DNA of 16,678 bases, from contig JAMOPB010000098.1 in assembly GCA_027064945.1 (NCBI GenBank), positions 1 through 16,678 on the forward strand. The letters run 5' to 3'. The notes under the pieces are model-generated. The model was not told where the DNA came from. It did not search any database and was given only the letters and a program-made list of their open reading frames with translations. Positions 1-8,581 of this stretch are shown here, in pieces (position 1 is the first letter of the stretch; every line of letters starts with the position of its first letter). The DNA comes from Candidatus Cloacimonadota bacterium (GTDB taxonomy: Bacteria > Cloacimonadota > Cloacimonadia > Cloacimonadales > TCS61). The position numbers were made by a program, and so were the translations under genes.

Positions 1-570
1 AAATTCCGCTCTACAGGCTGGGTTCCGGAACCGGGAGAAATAAGGATAGCAAATCCTGATCCCATAACCGGTGAAGGAGAAATTCAGTTTAGAGGACCAA
101 ATGTGATGAAAGGATATTACAAAGATAAAGAAAAAACAAAAGAAGTTTTTACTGAAGACGGTTGGTTTAGAACCGGAGATTTAGGAATTTTTGATAAAAA
201 AGATTACCTTTATATCAAAGGCAGAAGTAAAAATGTAATTGTTGGAGCTTCAGGTGAAAATGTTTATCCTGAAGAATTGGAAGATAAAATTAATCAGCAT
301 GATCTTGTGCTGGAATCTTTAGTTTATGCTGTTGATGGTAAAATTACAGCCAGAATTTTCTTAAATTACGATTTAATTGATAAACGACATGGTGGTAAAA
401 AATTCGCCGATGATAGAATGGGAAAATTTATTTCTAATCTATTAAATGATATTAAAAAAGATGTAAACTCAAAGGTTGCAGCATCAGCAAAGATTATCAA
501 TGTGATTGAACAAACAGAACCATTTGTGAAAACACCTACAAAGAAAATAAAAAGATTTTTATATACCTAA
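1..570 (+). CDS. Long-chain acyl-CoA synthetase (AMP-binding family), C-terminal part only
   Basis: This frame is open from the first base, so the gene starts outside the window; the 189 residues seen are its C-terminal end. The protein should activate fatty acids with ATP to acyl-AMP and transfer them to CoA. Visible motifs of the ANL adenylate-forming family are the GEIQFRGPNVMKGYY block, GWFRTGDLG (nt 160-186, whose Asp binds the AMP ribose), the A8 hinge motif GRSKNVIVGASGENVYPEELE-type segment (nt 220-285), and a C-terminal TPTKKIKR (nt 532-555) that holds the likely A10 catalytic lysine. An internal GTG/ATG at 103/106 is not the start, because conserved family sequence continues upstream of it. 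The stop lies 4 nt before the lipoprotein-exporter permease, suggesting one transcript. Family assignment is firm; the exact chain-length substrate cannot be read. Confidence 0.93.
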   Translation, partial: KFRSTGWVPEPGEIRIANPDPITGEGEIQFRGPNVMKGYYKDKEKTKEVFTEDGWFRTGDLGIFDKKDYLYIKGRSKNVIVGASGENVYPEELEDKINQHDLVLESLVYAVDGKITARIFLNYDLIDKRHGGKKFADDRMGKFISNLLNDIKKDVNSKVAASAKIINVIEQTEPFVKTPTKKIKRFLYT

Positions 571-574
571 ATAG

Positions 575-1810
575 ATGAACAAATTAGTTATCTTCTTTTT
601 GAATAAGTTCTTACGTTCACCTCGTAAAGAGTGGCTAAGAGTTGATTCTATTTTTATGGTCCTAGGAATAATCATCTCTGTAGCTACTCTTACAATTAGT
701 TTGACATTATTTGACGGATATACTTCCGCAATGAAAAAAATCTATTTTGGAGTAAATTCTCATATCTACTTCTTTAATGGGAAAGATGCTCCTATTAATG
801 CCAAGCTTCAAGATAAATTGGAGCAATTCCTAAGTGATCAACCGGAAGTTTATTCTTTCGGGAAAATAATTTCCAATCAAGTAATGATTACATCAAAAGG
901 AAGAGTGAAAGCAGCCTTTTTACGTGGTATTGATCCCGAAGTAAATCCTCAGCCGACAACCTTTAAGAAATTTGTGAAAATCGGTTCATATGATATTCAT
1001 GAAAACAACAAAATTGTTATCGGCTATAAAATAGCTAAGGAACTGAATGTTGGCATAAATGACACAATAAAAATAATAAGCCCGATAAATTCAAAAGTTA
1101 CTGCTTTTGGAATGTTGCCCACAAGTAAAAGTTTTATTGTTTCAGGATTTTATAAAAGCGGTATGCACGAATATGATTCCCAATATGCTTTTTGTAATAT
1201 TCAAGCAGCTTCAGAATATTTTAATCTTGCTGACAATGTAACTATGTATGAAGTGAAGCTGAAAGATGATTTTATCGAAAAAGCCGATTATTTGGCATAC
1301 GTTTGGTCTCATAAATTGGATTATGATTTTCAAATCTCTTCCTGGCTAGATTTTAGTGGAAATCTGTTTGCATTATTGGAACTAGAAAAATGGGTAATTT
1401 TTATTATTTTATCTTTCTTGGTTTTAATAGCTTCATTCAATGTAATAAGTGCTGTTTCAGCTACAATTATTGAAAAGAAAAGCGAGCTTGGAATTATGAG
1501 AGCTTTTGGCGCGTCTAATAAGATATTGCGTAAGATTTTATTAGTAAGAATTATGATCATTAGCTTTATCTCAATTCTATTAGGTCAAGCTTTAGGTTAT
1601 GTGTTATCTTTCTTAATTTCCAAGCAGGGATTTTTCCAATTAAAAGGAGAAATCTATTTTATCGATAAATTATATGTTTCATTCCAACCGTTTAGTTGGT
1701 TTATTATTTTATCAGTTTCTTTATTAATCGTATTTGTAGCAAGTCTTATGCCTTTAAGAAAAATTGAGAAAATGCAAATAACAAATATATTACGCGGTGC
1801 AGGAAAATAA
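575..1810 (+). CDS. lolC/E: LolC/LolE-type lipoprotein-releasing ABC transporter permease
   Basis: A 411-residue inner-membrane permease of the MacB/FtsX superfamily. One N-terminal transmembrane helix (about 24-46) is followed by a large periplasmic domain (about 47-270), then three helices (about 273-299, 321-346, 374-394). The FtsX-style coupling segment SELGIMRAFGAS follows the second helix at about 303-314. The N-terminal FLRSPRKE before helix 1 resembles the family's RYLRSRRK signature. The family extracts lipoproteins from the inner membrane and hands them to LolA. LolD follows immediately, which supports a Lol function over a generic FtsX protein. Only one permease gene is present, so it may work as a homodimer (LolF-like) unless a partner lies elsewhere. 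The start sits 4 nt after the preceding stop with no convincing Shine-Dalgarno, so translation is probably coupled. Confidence 0.87.
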   Translation: MNKLVIFFLNKFLRSPRKEWLRVDSIFMVLGIIISVATLTISLTLFDGYTSAMKKIYFGVNSHIYFFNGKDAPINAKLQDKLEQFLSDQPEVYSFGKIISNQVMITSKGRVKAAFLRGIDPEVNPQPTTFKKFVKIGSYDIHENNKIVIGYKIAKELNVGINDTIKIISPINSKVTAFGMLPTSKSFIVSGFYKSGMHEYDSQYAFCNIQAASEYFNLADNVTMYEVKLKDDFIEKADYLAYVWSHKLDYDFQISSWLDFSGNLFALLELEKWVIFIILSFLVLIASFNVISAVSATIIEKKSELGIMRAFGASNKILRKILLVRIMIISFISILLGQALGYVLSFLISKQGFFQLKGEIYFIDKLYVSFQPFSWFIILSVSLLIVFVASLMPLRKIEKMQITNILRGAGK

Positions 1811-1822
1811 TACGGAGAATTG

Positions 1823-2500
1823 ATGAATATTCTAAAAGTTGAAAATTTAAAAAAATCTTATCATGATGCCGGTGGCAAATTGGAAATATTAAAAGGTATC
1901 GATTTAGAAATTAATGCCGGAGAAACTGTTGCTATTACAGGTCAATCAGGTAGTGGAAAAAGCACACTCTTGCATGTTCTTGGAATGTTGGATGATTACG
2001 ATAGCGGTTCTATCATTTTTAATAATGAACCAATTAAAGTTTCCGATAAGAAGATAAACAAATTCCGCAATTCTGAGATTGGTTTTGTTTTCCAATTTCA
2101 TTATTTATTAGAAGATTTCACAGCGGAGGAAAATATTGCTATGCCTGCTTTCATCAAAAATAATGATAAAAACGCCAGTAAAAAAGCTGCTCAAGTTTTG
2201 ATGAAAAAGTTAGATATTATTAATAGAAAAGATCATTATCCGAATCAATTAAGTGGCGGAGAACAACAACGAGTTGCTTTTGCAAGAGCAATAATAAACA
2301 ATCCTAAAATAGTTTTTGCTGATGAACCAACCGGAAATCTTGATTCTGAACATAGTAACGAGTTAATCTCTCTGCTTATCCATTTAAATAAATCATTTAA
2401 TCAAACATTTGTAATTGTTACTCATAATGAAGATATTGCCGGGAAAATGGATAAACATTATCATTTGGAAAACGGAAAATTGTCTCTTATAAATCATTAA
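1823..2500 (+). CDS. lolD: LolD-type ABC transporter ATP-binding protein
   Basis: A complete 225-residue ATPase that should power the adjacent LolC/E permease at the inner membrane. All ABC motifs are present: Walker A GQSGSGKST (40-48), Q-loop Q91, signature LSGGEQQR (143-150), Walker B IVFADEPTGNLD (163-174, catalytic Glu168) and switch His201. Its length and the FQFHYLL and DEPTGNLD wording match the LolD/MacB/FtsE subfamily. I chose ATG 1823 over the in-frame TTG at 1820 because GGAG at 1814-1817 lies 5 nt from the ATG but only 2 nt from the TTG. Twelve nucleotides separate it from the permease stop. FtsE or MacB-type ATPases are the alternatives; pairing with a four-helix LolC/E-like permease makes LolD most likely. 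Confidence 0.9.
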   Translation: MNILKVENLKKSYHDAGGKLEILKGIDLEINAGETVAITGQSGSGKSTLLHVLGMLDDYDSGSIIFNNEPIKVSDKKINKFRNSEIGFVFQFHYLLEDFTAEENIAMPAFIKNNDKNASKKAAQVLMKKLDIINRKDHYPNQLSGGEQQRVAFARAIINNPKIVFADEPTGNLDSEHSNELISLLIHLNKSFNQTFVIVTHNEDIAGKMDKHYHLENGKLSLINH

Positions 2501-2514
2501 TACTCAGGCATAAA

Positions 2515-5500
2515 ATGAAAAACAAAAAATGGCTTTTAGTTATAGTAACAATCGTCTTTATATTCAATATTGGGATTTGGGCATTAACCAAATTTGCCAA
2601 AATTGATAGATTGATACAAACAAAAGCCAGTGAATTTTTAGAAAAAAAATTAGATGCTGAAGTTGAAATTGGTTTTCTCACATTCAATGATAAGCAAGCA
2701 GGAATTTCTGATTTCAGGATTTCCCAAAATAACAATCTTTATAAACTCAATATAAAACAAGTTTATATTGAATATAATTTACCAAAGCTTATCTTCTCAC
2801 GTTTTAGAAATCTCAAAGCAATAAAAAAAATTACGATCATAGAACCGGTTTTGGAATTAAATATTCAAGCTAATAATTCCAAGAAAAAATCCCAAAAAAT
2901 CAAATTCCCTGAATTTGAAAAATTCTTCCGCGAATTAGTTATCACAAAGGGAGAAATTAATTTATCATATCTTTCTTCTAAAATTGAATTTTCCAATAGT
3001 TGGGACAAATTTAACCTATCAATCGTAAATTCTGATAAATCCGAATTGGAATTAGACGCATCTGATTCAAATTCTAAATTTGCAATGTCAGCAATTTTGG
3101 ATGATGGAGAATTACTGCAAAATGAGATCACTGTAAAAGATTTTTATCCTGATCTTCTAAAAATATCAGCTCTTGATTCTATTGATGCTAAAATAAATAT
3201 CAATGTTAACTACAATAAAAACGATGGTTTGCAATATTCAGGTAGTTTTGATGAGGCTTTTGTTAAAAGATCTAAGTTCTCTCTCTCTTCCCCACAGATT
3301 TATTGGCATGGAGATAATCTTAAAACAATAATCGATTCCGAAATCAATTATAAGAATAATCCGGGTAAATTCCAAGGTGAGATATATAATATTTTCAAAC
3401 CATACAGAACTATCCGAGCAGATATTATCTTCGCAGATGCTAATCCAAAAACTTTCTTTCAGCAAGTGGATGGTGAAGTTGCTTTGTATTTAAAATTAAC
3501 CGGAGCTGTTTTTAAACCTAAAATGGATTATACTGCTTCGGCTGACAGTCTTTTTGCATATAATCAGCAAATTTCCGATCTTGATGTAGAAGGAAACATA
3601 TATTCTGATAAAATATCTTTTGATATAAATAAAGTTTATTGGAAAAATAATCTGGTTTCTGGAAATGGAATTTATGATTATAAATCAGGTTTAACTGCAT
3701 TTTTAAAATCGGATGAGTTTACTTATAATTACAACAATTTCATTTTATCCGGAAATGTGAAAAACACTATAAAATATAGTGATGGCTTTTCTGCCGATAT
3801 GACAATAAACGATCTTGAATTATCTCATTCCAACTTTATTTTGGATAATCTTGTTTTAACTGCAAAAATGGAAGATTCTAAAATTGAAGCAAAAATTGAT
3901 AGACCTTCCAAAGATGTAGATTTGAATTTTGATTATAACATACAAGCCGATTCATTGCTTGCTGAATTAAAGTTGCACAAATTTGATTTGAATAGATATT
4001 TTGACAAAATAGATCTTCCCTCAATTACAGGAAACTTAAAATTAGATAAATTTGCTGAAAATGTGGAACTTAATTCCAATGTAATAGTTCTTGATCAATC
4101 TTTTGGAAAACTTGACGGAATGATCGCTACCGATGCAAAAATAAATCTGGAAACTAAAGATATTAATTTTAATTTCTCAACTAATAAAACCAAATTCAAC
4201 TATGCACCATTTTCAATTGATATCAATGCAAATGGTAAATTAGACAGCCTTAGGACAACCAAATTCACCATCAATGATGAAATCTTTTTTGATGCGTGGT
4301 TAGATAAAAGAGACAGTTTGTATTATGGTATAAAAGTTTCGGCTAATGATTTGAAATTAAATGATTATACACGATACATTATGAATTCATATTCTGCCAA
4401 TCAATTGAAAGGTTTGATTGATTTGGAATTGGAATATAATAATAAGAAAAACAATTTAATCGATGGTGGAATTTCTGTTGAGAAATTTACCTTTGGCGAA
4501 AGCTATCCGATTAATTCCGAGCTGGAAATTATTGGTGATCTACAAAATTTAGAGCTTTCTAAATTAGATCTTTCGCAAGAAGGCAAAGAGTTTTTCAAAC
4601 TTAATGGTAATGTAAATATTTTCCCAAAATTAAAAGCTGATTTGGATGGAAGTTTAGTAGATTTTGATTTATCCGATATTATGCAGAATTCTATATTAAA
4701 AGGTAAATTAAATGCTAATCTTTCCTATGATCTCGATGTTGGGAAAAGTATCTTGGATTTGGATATGACCGGGAAAAATCTGAAACTATCTAACCAAAAA
4801 ATTGAAGAATTCAAATTTTCTGCTACGCAATACGATTCTTTACTTTCAATCGAAGAATTCCATGTTTTCACACCTGAAAAATTAGAGTTAAACGGAAAAG
4901 GTAAATTCGATTATAATTTCATTCATAGTACTGCATTTGCAGATACAAACAGTTTTAATCTAAATTTCAGCGGTGATATTTTTGATATTCTATCTGATGA
5001 ATTTGATTATATTATTTCCGGTAAAAGTGAATCTAGATTATCACTAAATCTTGGTATTTCAGATAATGGTTTTGCTATTAATAGGGGGAATATTTCCATA
5101 AATAAAGCATCGCTTGAATTAACAGATCAATCGGAGGTAATTGATAAAGTAAAAATTGATCTGGAATTTTTAGATGATGAGTTAGATATTAAAGAGTTCA
5201 AATTTCGCTTAGGAGAAGGTAAATTAATTCTTAGCAATGAAATAAAGGATGAAAACAACTTTGTTCTTGGAACATTAAATTTAGGAATTCTAAAAGTTCG
5301 TACTACAAAATCAGGTATTTTAGTACACATTCCCAAGTTTATGCCAAGCAATTCCATTGCCAATATAAATATTTCAGGAAGAGATAACGACGATTTAATT
5401 GTTTCAGGACCATTTGATGATATGGAAATTGTCGGTAATATTGCCTTATCAAATGGTGATGCTATTTTCCCACCAGATACGGAAAACTTATTGAAATTGA

Positions 5501-6480
5501 TAAAAAATGTTCGTCAAACAAATAACAAAAATAAAAAGAAAATTGTTGTTGAAGAAGAAACTCAAGATTTACCTTTTACCTTGGACCTAATTATTGATTT
5601 AGGTGAAAACATACGATATGTAACCTATCCTGCAAATCTGAAAATAAGCCCGAACAGTTTTTTGCATATAAAATATTTAAACGGTGAATTTGTAATTCCT
5701 GAGGCATTATTTGTCTGTGTAGATGGTTATGCAGATATTTTCGGAACTCAGATGAGAACAGATTTTTTAGAAATCAAGATGAATGAATATCAAAAAGGTG
5801 TTCAAATAGTAGGAAACTTTTATAAAAAAGCTGCTGACGGGACAATGATAACGTTTGAAATTTTTGATGCAAATCAAGATTTGAATGAGACAAATCTACA
5901 GTTCCAATTGGTATCAGATAATGCAAATGATGGAATTTTAGATATTCTTAGTTTGCTAAGATATGGCAGACGTGTTGATGATATCGCAGAAGCTCAGAAG
6001 AAAACACTTTTGCAAGATGAAGTTGTTAGTTTAATTGGTGTTGGTTTGGAAAGTGCTCTGCTTGATCCGTTAATTTCACCAGTTGAAAATTGGATTCGTT
6101 CAACTTTAGGATTAGATTTTTTCTATCTTTCAACCGATCTGGTAAAAAATGTTGTATCCAATTTTACTAATAATGATGAACAACAATTTATTGTTAATCA
6201 AGAAACTAATGAAGATATTTCATCGCTAAACTATGATGATTTCTTAAATAATTTTTCCGTTAATGCAGGAAAATATCTCACAAGAAAATTATTCTTCGAT
6301 TATGAAGCTACTATCGAAAAAAGCTATGATCTTGAATATAACACACGTTTAGGCGTTTATCAGTTCTTTTCTTTAAGATACGACTTACCGCATAATTTCA
6401 GAGTTATTTATCAATACCAAATTCAACCTTATGAAGAAGATACTCATCAAATTACTCTTCAAAAATCTTTTAAATTTTAG
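2515..6480 (+). CDS. tamB: TamB-like (DUF490/AsmA-like) giant envelope protein
   Basis: A 1321-residue protein with one N-terminal signal-anchor helix (about 6-25) and a very long periplasmic portion of short alternating beta-strand sequence, as expected for the beta-taco groove of the TamB/AsmA/YhdP superfamily. The TamB C-terminal domain is recognisable from about residue 1018 (DLPFTLDLIIDLGENIRY) to the end, including the family-typical NAGKYLTRKLFFDYEATI (about 1247-1264), RLGVYQFFSLRYDL and a final strand ending in Phe. Family members bridge inner and outer membranes and are implicated in phospholipid transport and outer-membrane assembly. A charged linker NKNKKKIVVEEE precedes the C-terminal domain. 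A weak AGG (2506-2508) precedes the ATG, which is 14 nt after lolD, suggesting co-expression with the lipoprotein exporter. No TamA/BamA-type partner is visible. The last 11 bp overlap the convergent gene. Confidence 0.85.
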   Translation: MKNKKWLLVIVTIVFIFNIGIWALTKFAKIDRLIQTKASEFLEKKLDAEVEIGFLTFNDKQAGISDFRISQNNNLYKLNIKQVYIEYNLPKLIFSRFRNLKAIKKITIIEPVLELNIQANNSKKKSQKIKFPEFEKFFRELVITKGEINLSYLSSKIEFSNSWDKFNLSIVNSDKSELELDASDSNSKFAMSAILDDGELLQNEITVKDFYPDLLKISALDSIDAKININVNYNKNDGLQYSGSFDEAFVKRSKFSLSSPQIYWHGDNLKTIIDSEINYKNNPGKFQGEIYNIFKPYRTIRADIIFADANPKTFFQQVDGEVALYLKLTGAVFKPKMDYTASADSLFAYNQQISDLDVEGNIYSDKISFDINKVYWKNNLVSGNGIYDYKSGLTAFLKSDEFTYNYNNFILSGNVKNTIKYSDGFSADMTINDLELSHSNFILDNLVLTAKMEDSKIEAKIDRPSKDVDLNFDYNIQADSLLAELKLHKFDLNRYFDKIDLPSITGNLKLDKFAENVELNSNVIVLDQSFGKLDGMIATDAKINLETKDINFNFSTNKTKFNYAPFSIDINANGKLDSLRTTKFTINDEIFFDAWLDKRDSLYYGIKVSANDLKLNDYTRYIMNSYSANQLKGLIDLELEYNNKKNNLIDGGISVEKFTFGESYPINSELEIIGDLQNLELSKLDLSQEGKEFFKLNGNVNIFPKLKADLDGSLVDFDLSDIMQNSILKGKLNANLSYDLDVGKSILDLDMTGKNLKLSNQKIEEFKFSATQYDSLLSIEEFHVFTPEKLELNGKGKFDYNFIHSTAFADTNSFNLNFSGDIFDILSDEFDYIISGKSESRLSLNLGISDNGFAINRGNISINKASLELTDQSEVIDKVKIDLEFLDDELDIKEFKFRLGEGKLILSNEIKDENNFVLGTLNLGILKVRTTKSGILVHIPKFMPSNSIANINISGRDNDDLIVSGPFDDMEIVGNIALSNGDAIFPPDTENLLKLIKNVRQTNNKNKKKIVVEEETQDLPFTLDLIIDLGENIRYVTYPANLKISPNSFLHIKYLNGEFVIPEALFVCVDGYADIFGTQMRTDFLEIKMNEYQKGVQIVGNFYKKAADGTMITFEIFDANQDLNETNLQFQLVSDNANDGILDILSLLRYGRRVDDIAEAQKKTLLQDEVVSLIGVGLESALLDPLISPVENWIRSTLGLDFFYLSTDLVKNVVSNFTNNDEQQFIVNQETNEDISSLNYDDFLNNFSVNAGKYLTRKLFFDYEATIEKSYDLEYNTRLGVYQFFSLRYDLPHNFRVIYQYQIQPYEEDTHQITLQKSFKF

Positions 6481-8020
6481 AATTGAAAATTGGATTTGTA
6501 AAAGCTTTGTAACCGTTTTTTGTAACCACACTCATTCTGACATATTTTACTTTATCTAAATTTATTTTTAGATAATTTTTCGGATTAATTATTTCCTCTT
6601 CTTTTTCTTCTTTTCCAAGATATAAAACCAATTTTGTTGCTTCACCAAATTCTATATTTGTTTTAAAAACATATTTCAATATCGCAAATGAAGTGTCAAA
6701 TTCCATTCCGATATAAATTTTTTCATTTCCATTAGATATATAAAAATCTAAGAAAGGTCCATTTCCTACTAAGATTCGGCCATTTTTTATTCCCGCTATG
6801 GGAGAGTTTTCTTTATAATGAAAAATTGTATGATAATTACCGAATACTTGTTTTTTACTTTTAAATAATTTTAGAAACGGTTGAGAAATCTGCCGCATTG
6901 AATTGAAATTACCATGAGCATCGTTCCCTGCAATGAGCAAATATTTTTCCCCGGCAAGAAGTTTTGCTTTCCAAAATTCTATCGATTTTTCCAAATCTTG
7001 TGGATCGGCAGAATTGATTATCTGCAAAAGATTTATCTTATTATCTGTAAAATCTTTTTCATACCATTTACCTCGTCTGAGAGTTAACTTTTGCATAAAA
7101 GGAACATCTTCAGCCGGATGTGCTGCAATATATAATTGATCTTCTTTTGCCTTAGGTAAATCTGAAATCAAATTTTGCGGTTTATTCTTAAACCAAATTT
7201 CAGCACTATCTCCCCAACCTTCAATAAATTTTGGATTATTGATAACCAGCATATGCACATTTTCTTTTTTGTGGTTTCCAATCGAAACTTCTTCACCTGC
7301 AATAACTCTGAAATCAGCATCATCATTTTGCTTACAATCTTTCTTCATCTTTTCCCATTTAGGAAGATTAGGATCATTTTGTGTGCAATTATCCTCTTTA
7401 TCATCCAAATCATAAGAATGATCAGTAACAAAAAACCAATCCAAACCCATAGCTTTTGCTAAAATCTTTGTGCTTGAAATATCTGCACCAAACTCTACTT
7501 GATCATTTGTATAAATGCTATGATAATGCGGTTCTCCGGCATACCAATTATCTGGATACGGCAAGGTGTCTTTACTTAGAAAACAATTAAAACTTTGCTT
7601 TGAGATTCCCTTATAATTATCCTGAACAATTTCAATTATTCCCCCATTAATTTCTACTGATGCTGTGCAAGTGATATTTAAATTTTGCTCTGATTCAATA
7701 TCTTCAATATTGCAATTTAATATTTTTGAATAGTATTTGTCATTAATTGTTTCATCAAAAGAAAATTTATATTTCTTTTCGTTTTCCTTACTTTTAATCA
7801 AAACATTAGCAGCTAATAATTTTATAGGGAATTTATGACTGTCCTTAATAATTAATAAAATCGGTAAATCTTGTGTTCTTGATTTTATACAACGAATAGG
7901 GCAATCAAAGATTATCTCCGGTTGATCGATAAAATATTTTGGGAACAACCATTTTAAATGGTAATGAACTTCTGCATAACCTAATAGAAGGGGAATTGTA
8001 AAATTATGAATTTCGAGCAT
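6470..8020 (-). CDS. PHP-domain metallohydrolase, CehA/McbA-like
   Basis: A 516-residue protein with a central PHP phosphoesterase-type domain and no signal peptide. Probable metal ligands are GEPHYHS (His165, His167), FFVTDHSYD (Asp200, His201), AGEEVSIGNH (Glu243/244), His256, AAHP (His301) and GNDAHG (Asp367, His369). This order is typical of the CehA/McbA-type PHP hydrolases. The first 150 residues and the last 100 look like beta-rich accessory domains. The substrate cannot be read; PHP proteins act on phosphoesters, phosphonate-like compounds, carbamates or small cyclic substrates. The ATG at 8020 is the only plausible start: an in-frame TAA lies shortly upstream. A GGAGG is present but 13 nt away and inside a terminator stem. 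Its 3' end overlaps the convergent tamB by 11 bp. Confidence 0.85.
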   Translation of the reverse strand: MLEIHNFTIPLLLGYAEVHYHLKWLFPKYFIDQPEIIFDCPIRCIKSRTQDLPILLIIKDSHKFPIKLLAANVLIKSKENEKKYKFSFDETINDKYYSKILNCNIEDIESEQNLNITCTASVEINGGIIEIVQDNYKGISKQSFNCFLSKDTLPYPDNWYAGEPHYHSIYTNDQVEFGADISSTKILAKAMGLDWFFVTDHSYDLDDKEDNCTQNDPNLPKWEKMKKDCKQNDDADFRVIAGEEVSIGNHKKENVHMLVINNPKFIEGWGDSAEIWFKNKPQNLISDLPKAKEDQLYIAAHPAEDVPFMQKLTLRRGKWYEKDFTDNKINLLQIINSADPQDLEKSIEFWKAKLLAGEKYLLIAGNDAHGNFNSMRQISQPFLKLFKSKKQVFGNYHTIFHYKENSPIAGIKNGRILVGNGPFLDFYISNGNEKIYIGMEFDTSFAILKYVFKTNIEFGEATKLVLYLGKEEKEEEIINPKNYLKINLDKVKYVRMSVVTKNGYKAFTNPIFNSKI

Positions 8021-8062
8021 AATACAAAAATAACCTCCGATTTAGCTTAAACCGAAGGTTAT
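8021..8062 (-). terminator. Rho-independent terminator of the pilin-like gene, carrying the next gene's Shine-Dalgarno
   Basis: On the minus strand a 15-bp stem (ATAACCTTCGGTTTA / TAAATCGGAGGTTAT, 3-nt loop AGC) is followed by TTTTGTATT. Two of the 15 pairs are G-U wobbles that exist only in minus-strand RNA; in plus-strand RNA they would be C-A mismatches. This shows which strand the structure serves. It begins 17 nt after the pilin-like gene's stop. The 3' arm contains GGAGG (plus 8034-8038), the only Shine-Dalgarno-like sequence before the PHP gene's ATG at 8020. Confidence 0.85.
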
Positions 8063-8079
8063 AAAAATATATTTAACGA

Positions 8080-8514
8080 CTACGGAAGCCAGTTAGGGTC
8101 AAAAGTCTGCTTACTCACCTTGTCTTCAGCAAGCTGGAATGGACCTTGTGGAAGATAGTAAAAGAAACTAGCTCCAACTACACCGAAATTATCATTGGTT
8201 GTAGCGACTACTGTACTATCTGTAAGAGAATAATCAAATAAGAAAACATCTCCTGTTTTTTCCAATTTCCCATCTAAATCAAGCATACTTAAATCAAAAG
8301 CATAATATCCGTTGTCAGGATTATCATAAAATTTCACATCTTCTCTGGCAATAACTTGAACATTTCTAACGCCTTCAGCTAATTTCGCTTTATTTTCCCT
8401 ATCTTGTTTTAATGGAATAATCAATGTGAATGCAATTCCAACAATCATAATAATCATCAAAAGTTCAATTAATGAAAACTCGGCTTGCTTCTTTATTTCT
8501 GTACTTTCAGACAT
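8080..8514 (-). CDS. Type IV pilin-like protein (pseudopilin) with non-canonical cleavage site
   Basis: A 144-residue protein with the type IV pilin N-terminal module: a short charged leader (MSESTEIKKQAE), then FSLIELLMIIMIVGIAFTLI (13-32), including the conserved Glu at +5 (Glu17), then a short globular C-terminal domain. Pilins polymerise through this hydrophobic helix after cleavage by a prepilin peptidase. Here the residue before the Phe is Glu (codon GAG) instead of the near-invariant Gly, so processing is uncertain. The start is secure: GGAGG at plus 8521-8525 lies 6 nt from the ATG. No pilus or type II secretion machinery genes are adjacent, so it is an orphan; minor pilin, pseudopilin or a sorting-independent membrane protein are all possible. 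The acidic C-terminal domain matches no specific pilin that I recognise. Confidence 0.82.
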   Translation of the reverse strand: MSESTEIKKQAEFSLIELLMIIMIVGIAFTLIIPLKQDRENKAKLAEGVRNVQVIAREDVKFYDNPDNGYYAFDLSMLDLDGKLEKTGDVFLFDYSLTDSTVVATTNDNFGVVGASFFYYLPQGPFQLAEDKVSKQTFDPNWLP

Positions 8515-8520
8515 TTATCT

Positions 8521-8525
8521 CCTCC
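8521..8525 (-). promoter_or_regulatory. Strong Shine-Dalgarno of the pilin-like gene
   Basis: Read on the minus strand, GGAGGAGATAAATG places a consensus GGAGG 6 nt before the ATG at 8514. It fixes the start and is among the best ribosome binding sites in the window. Confidence 0.85.
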
Positions 8526-8550
8526 AATCTGTTTTTTCTCTATTTCATTT

Positions 8551-8581
8551 CTTAAATTTTCTAAAAAGGAGTTACTGTCAA
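8551..8581 (-). promoter_or_regulatory. Candidate promoter of the pilin-like gene
   Basis: On the minus strand a perfect -35 box TTGACA (8581-8576) is followed after 19 nt by TTTAAG (8556-8551), a 4/6 match to the -10 consensus. The spacing is 2 nt longer than ideal and AT-rich DNA yields chance matches, so the assignment is tentative. It would give a 5' leader of about 30 nt. Confidence 0.4.

Noticed and set aside
103..108. GTG/ATG as the start of the acyl-CoA synthetase fragment
   Set aside because: The reading frame and family-conserved sequence continue upstream to base 1, so the gene is cut by the window edge.
1820..1822. TTG as the lolD start
   Set aside because: The ATG directly after it has proper 5-nt spacing from GGAG; the TTG would have 2 nt.
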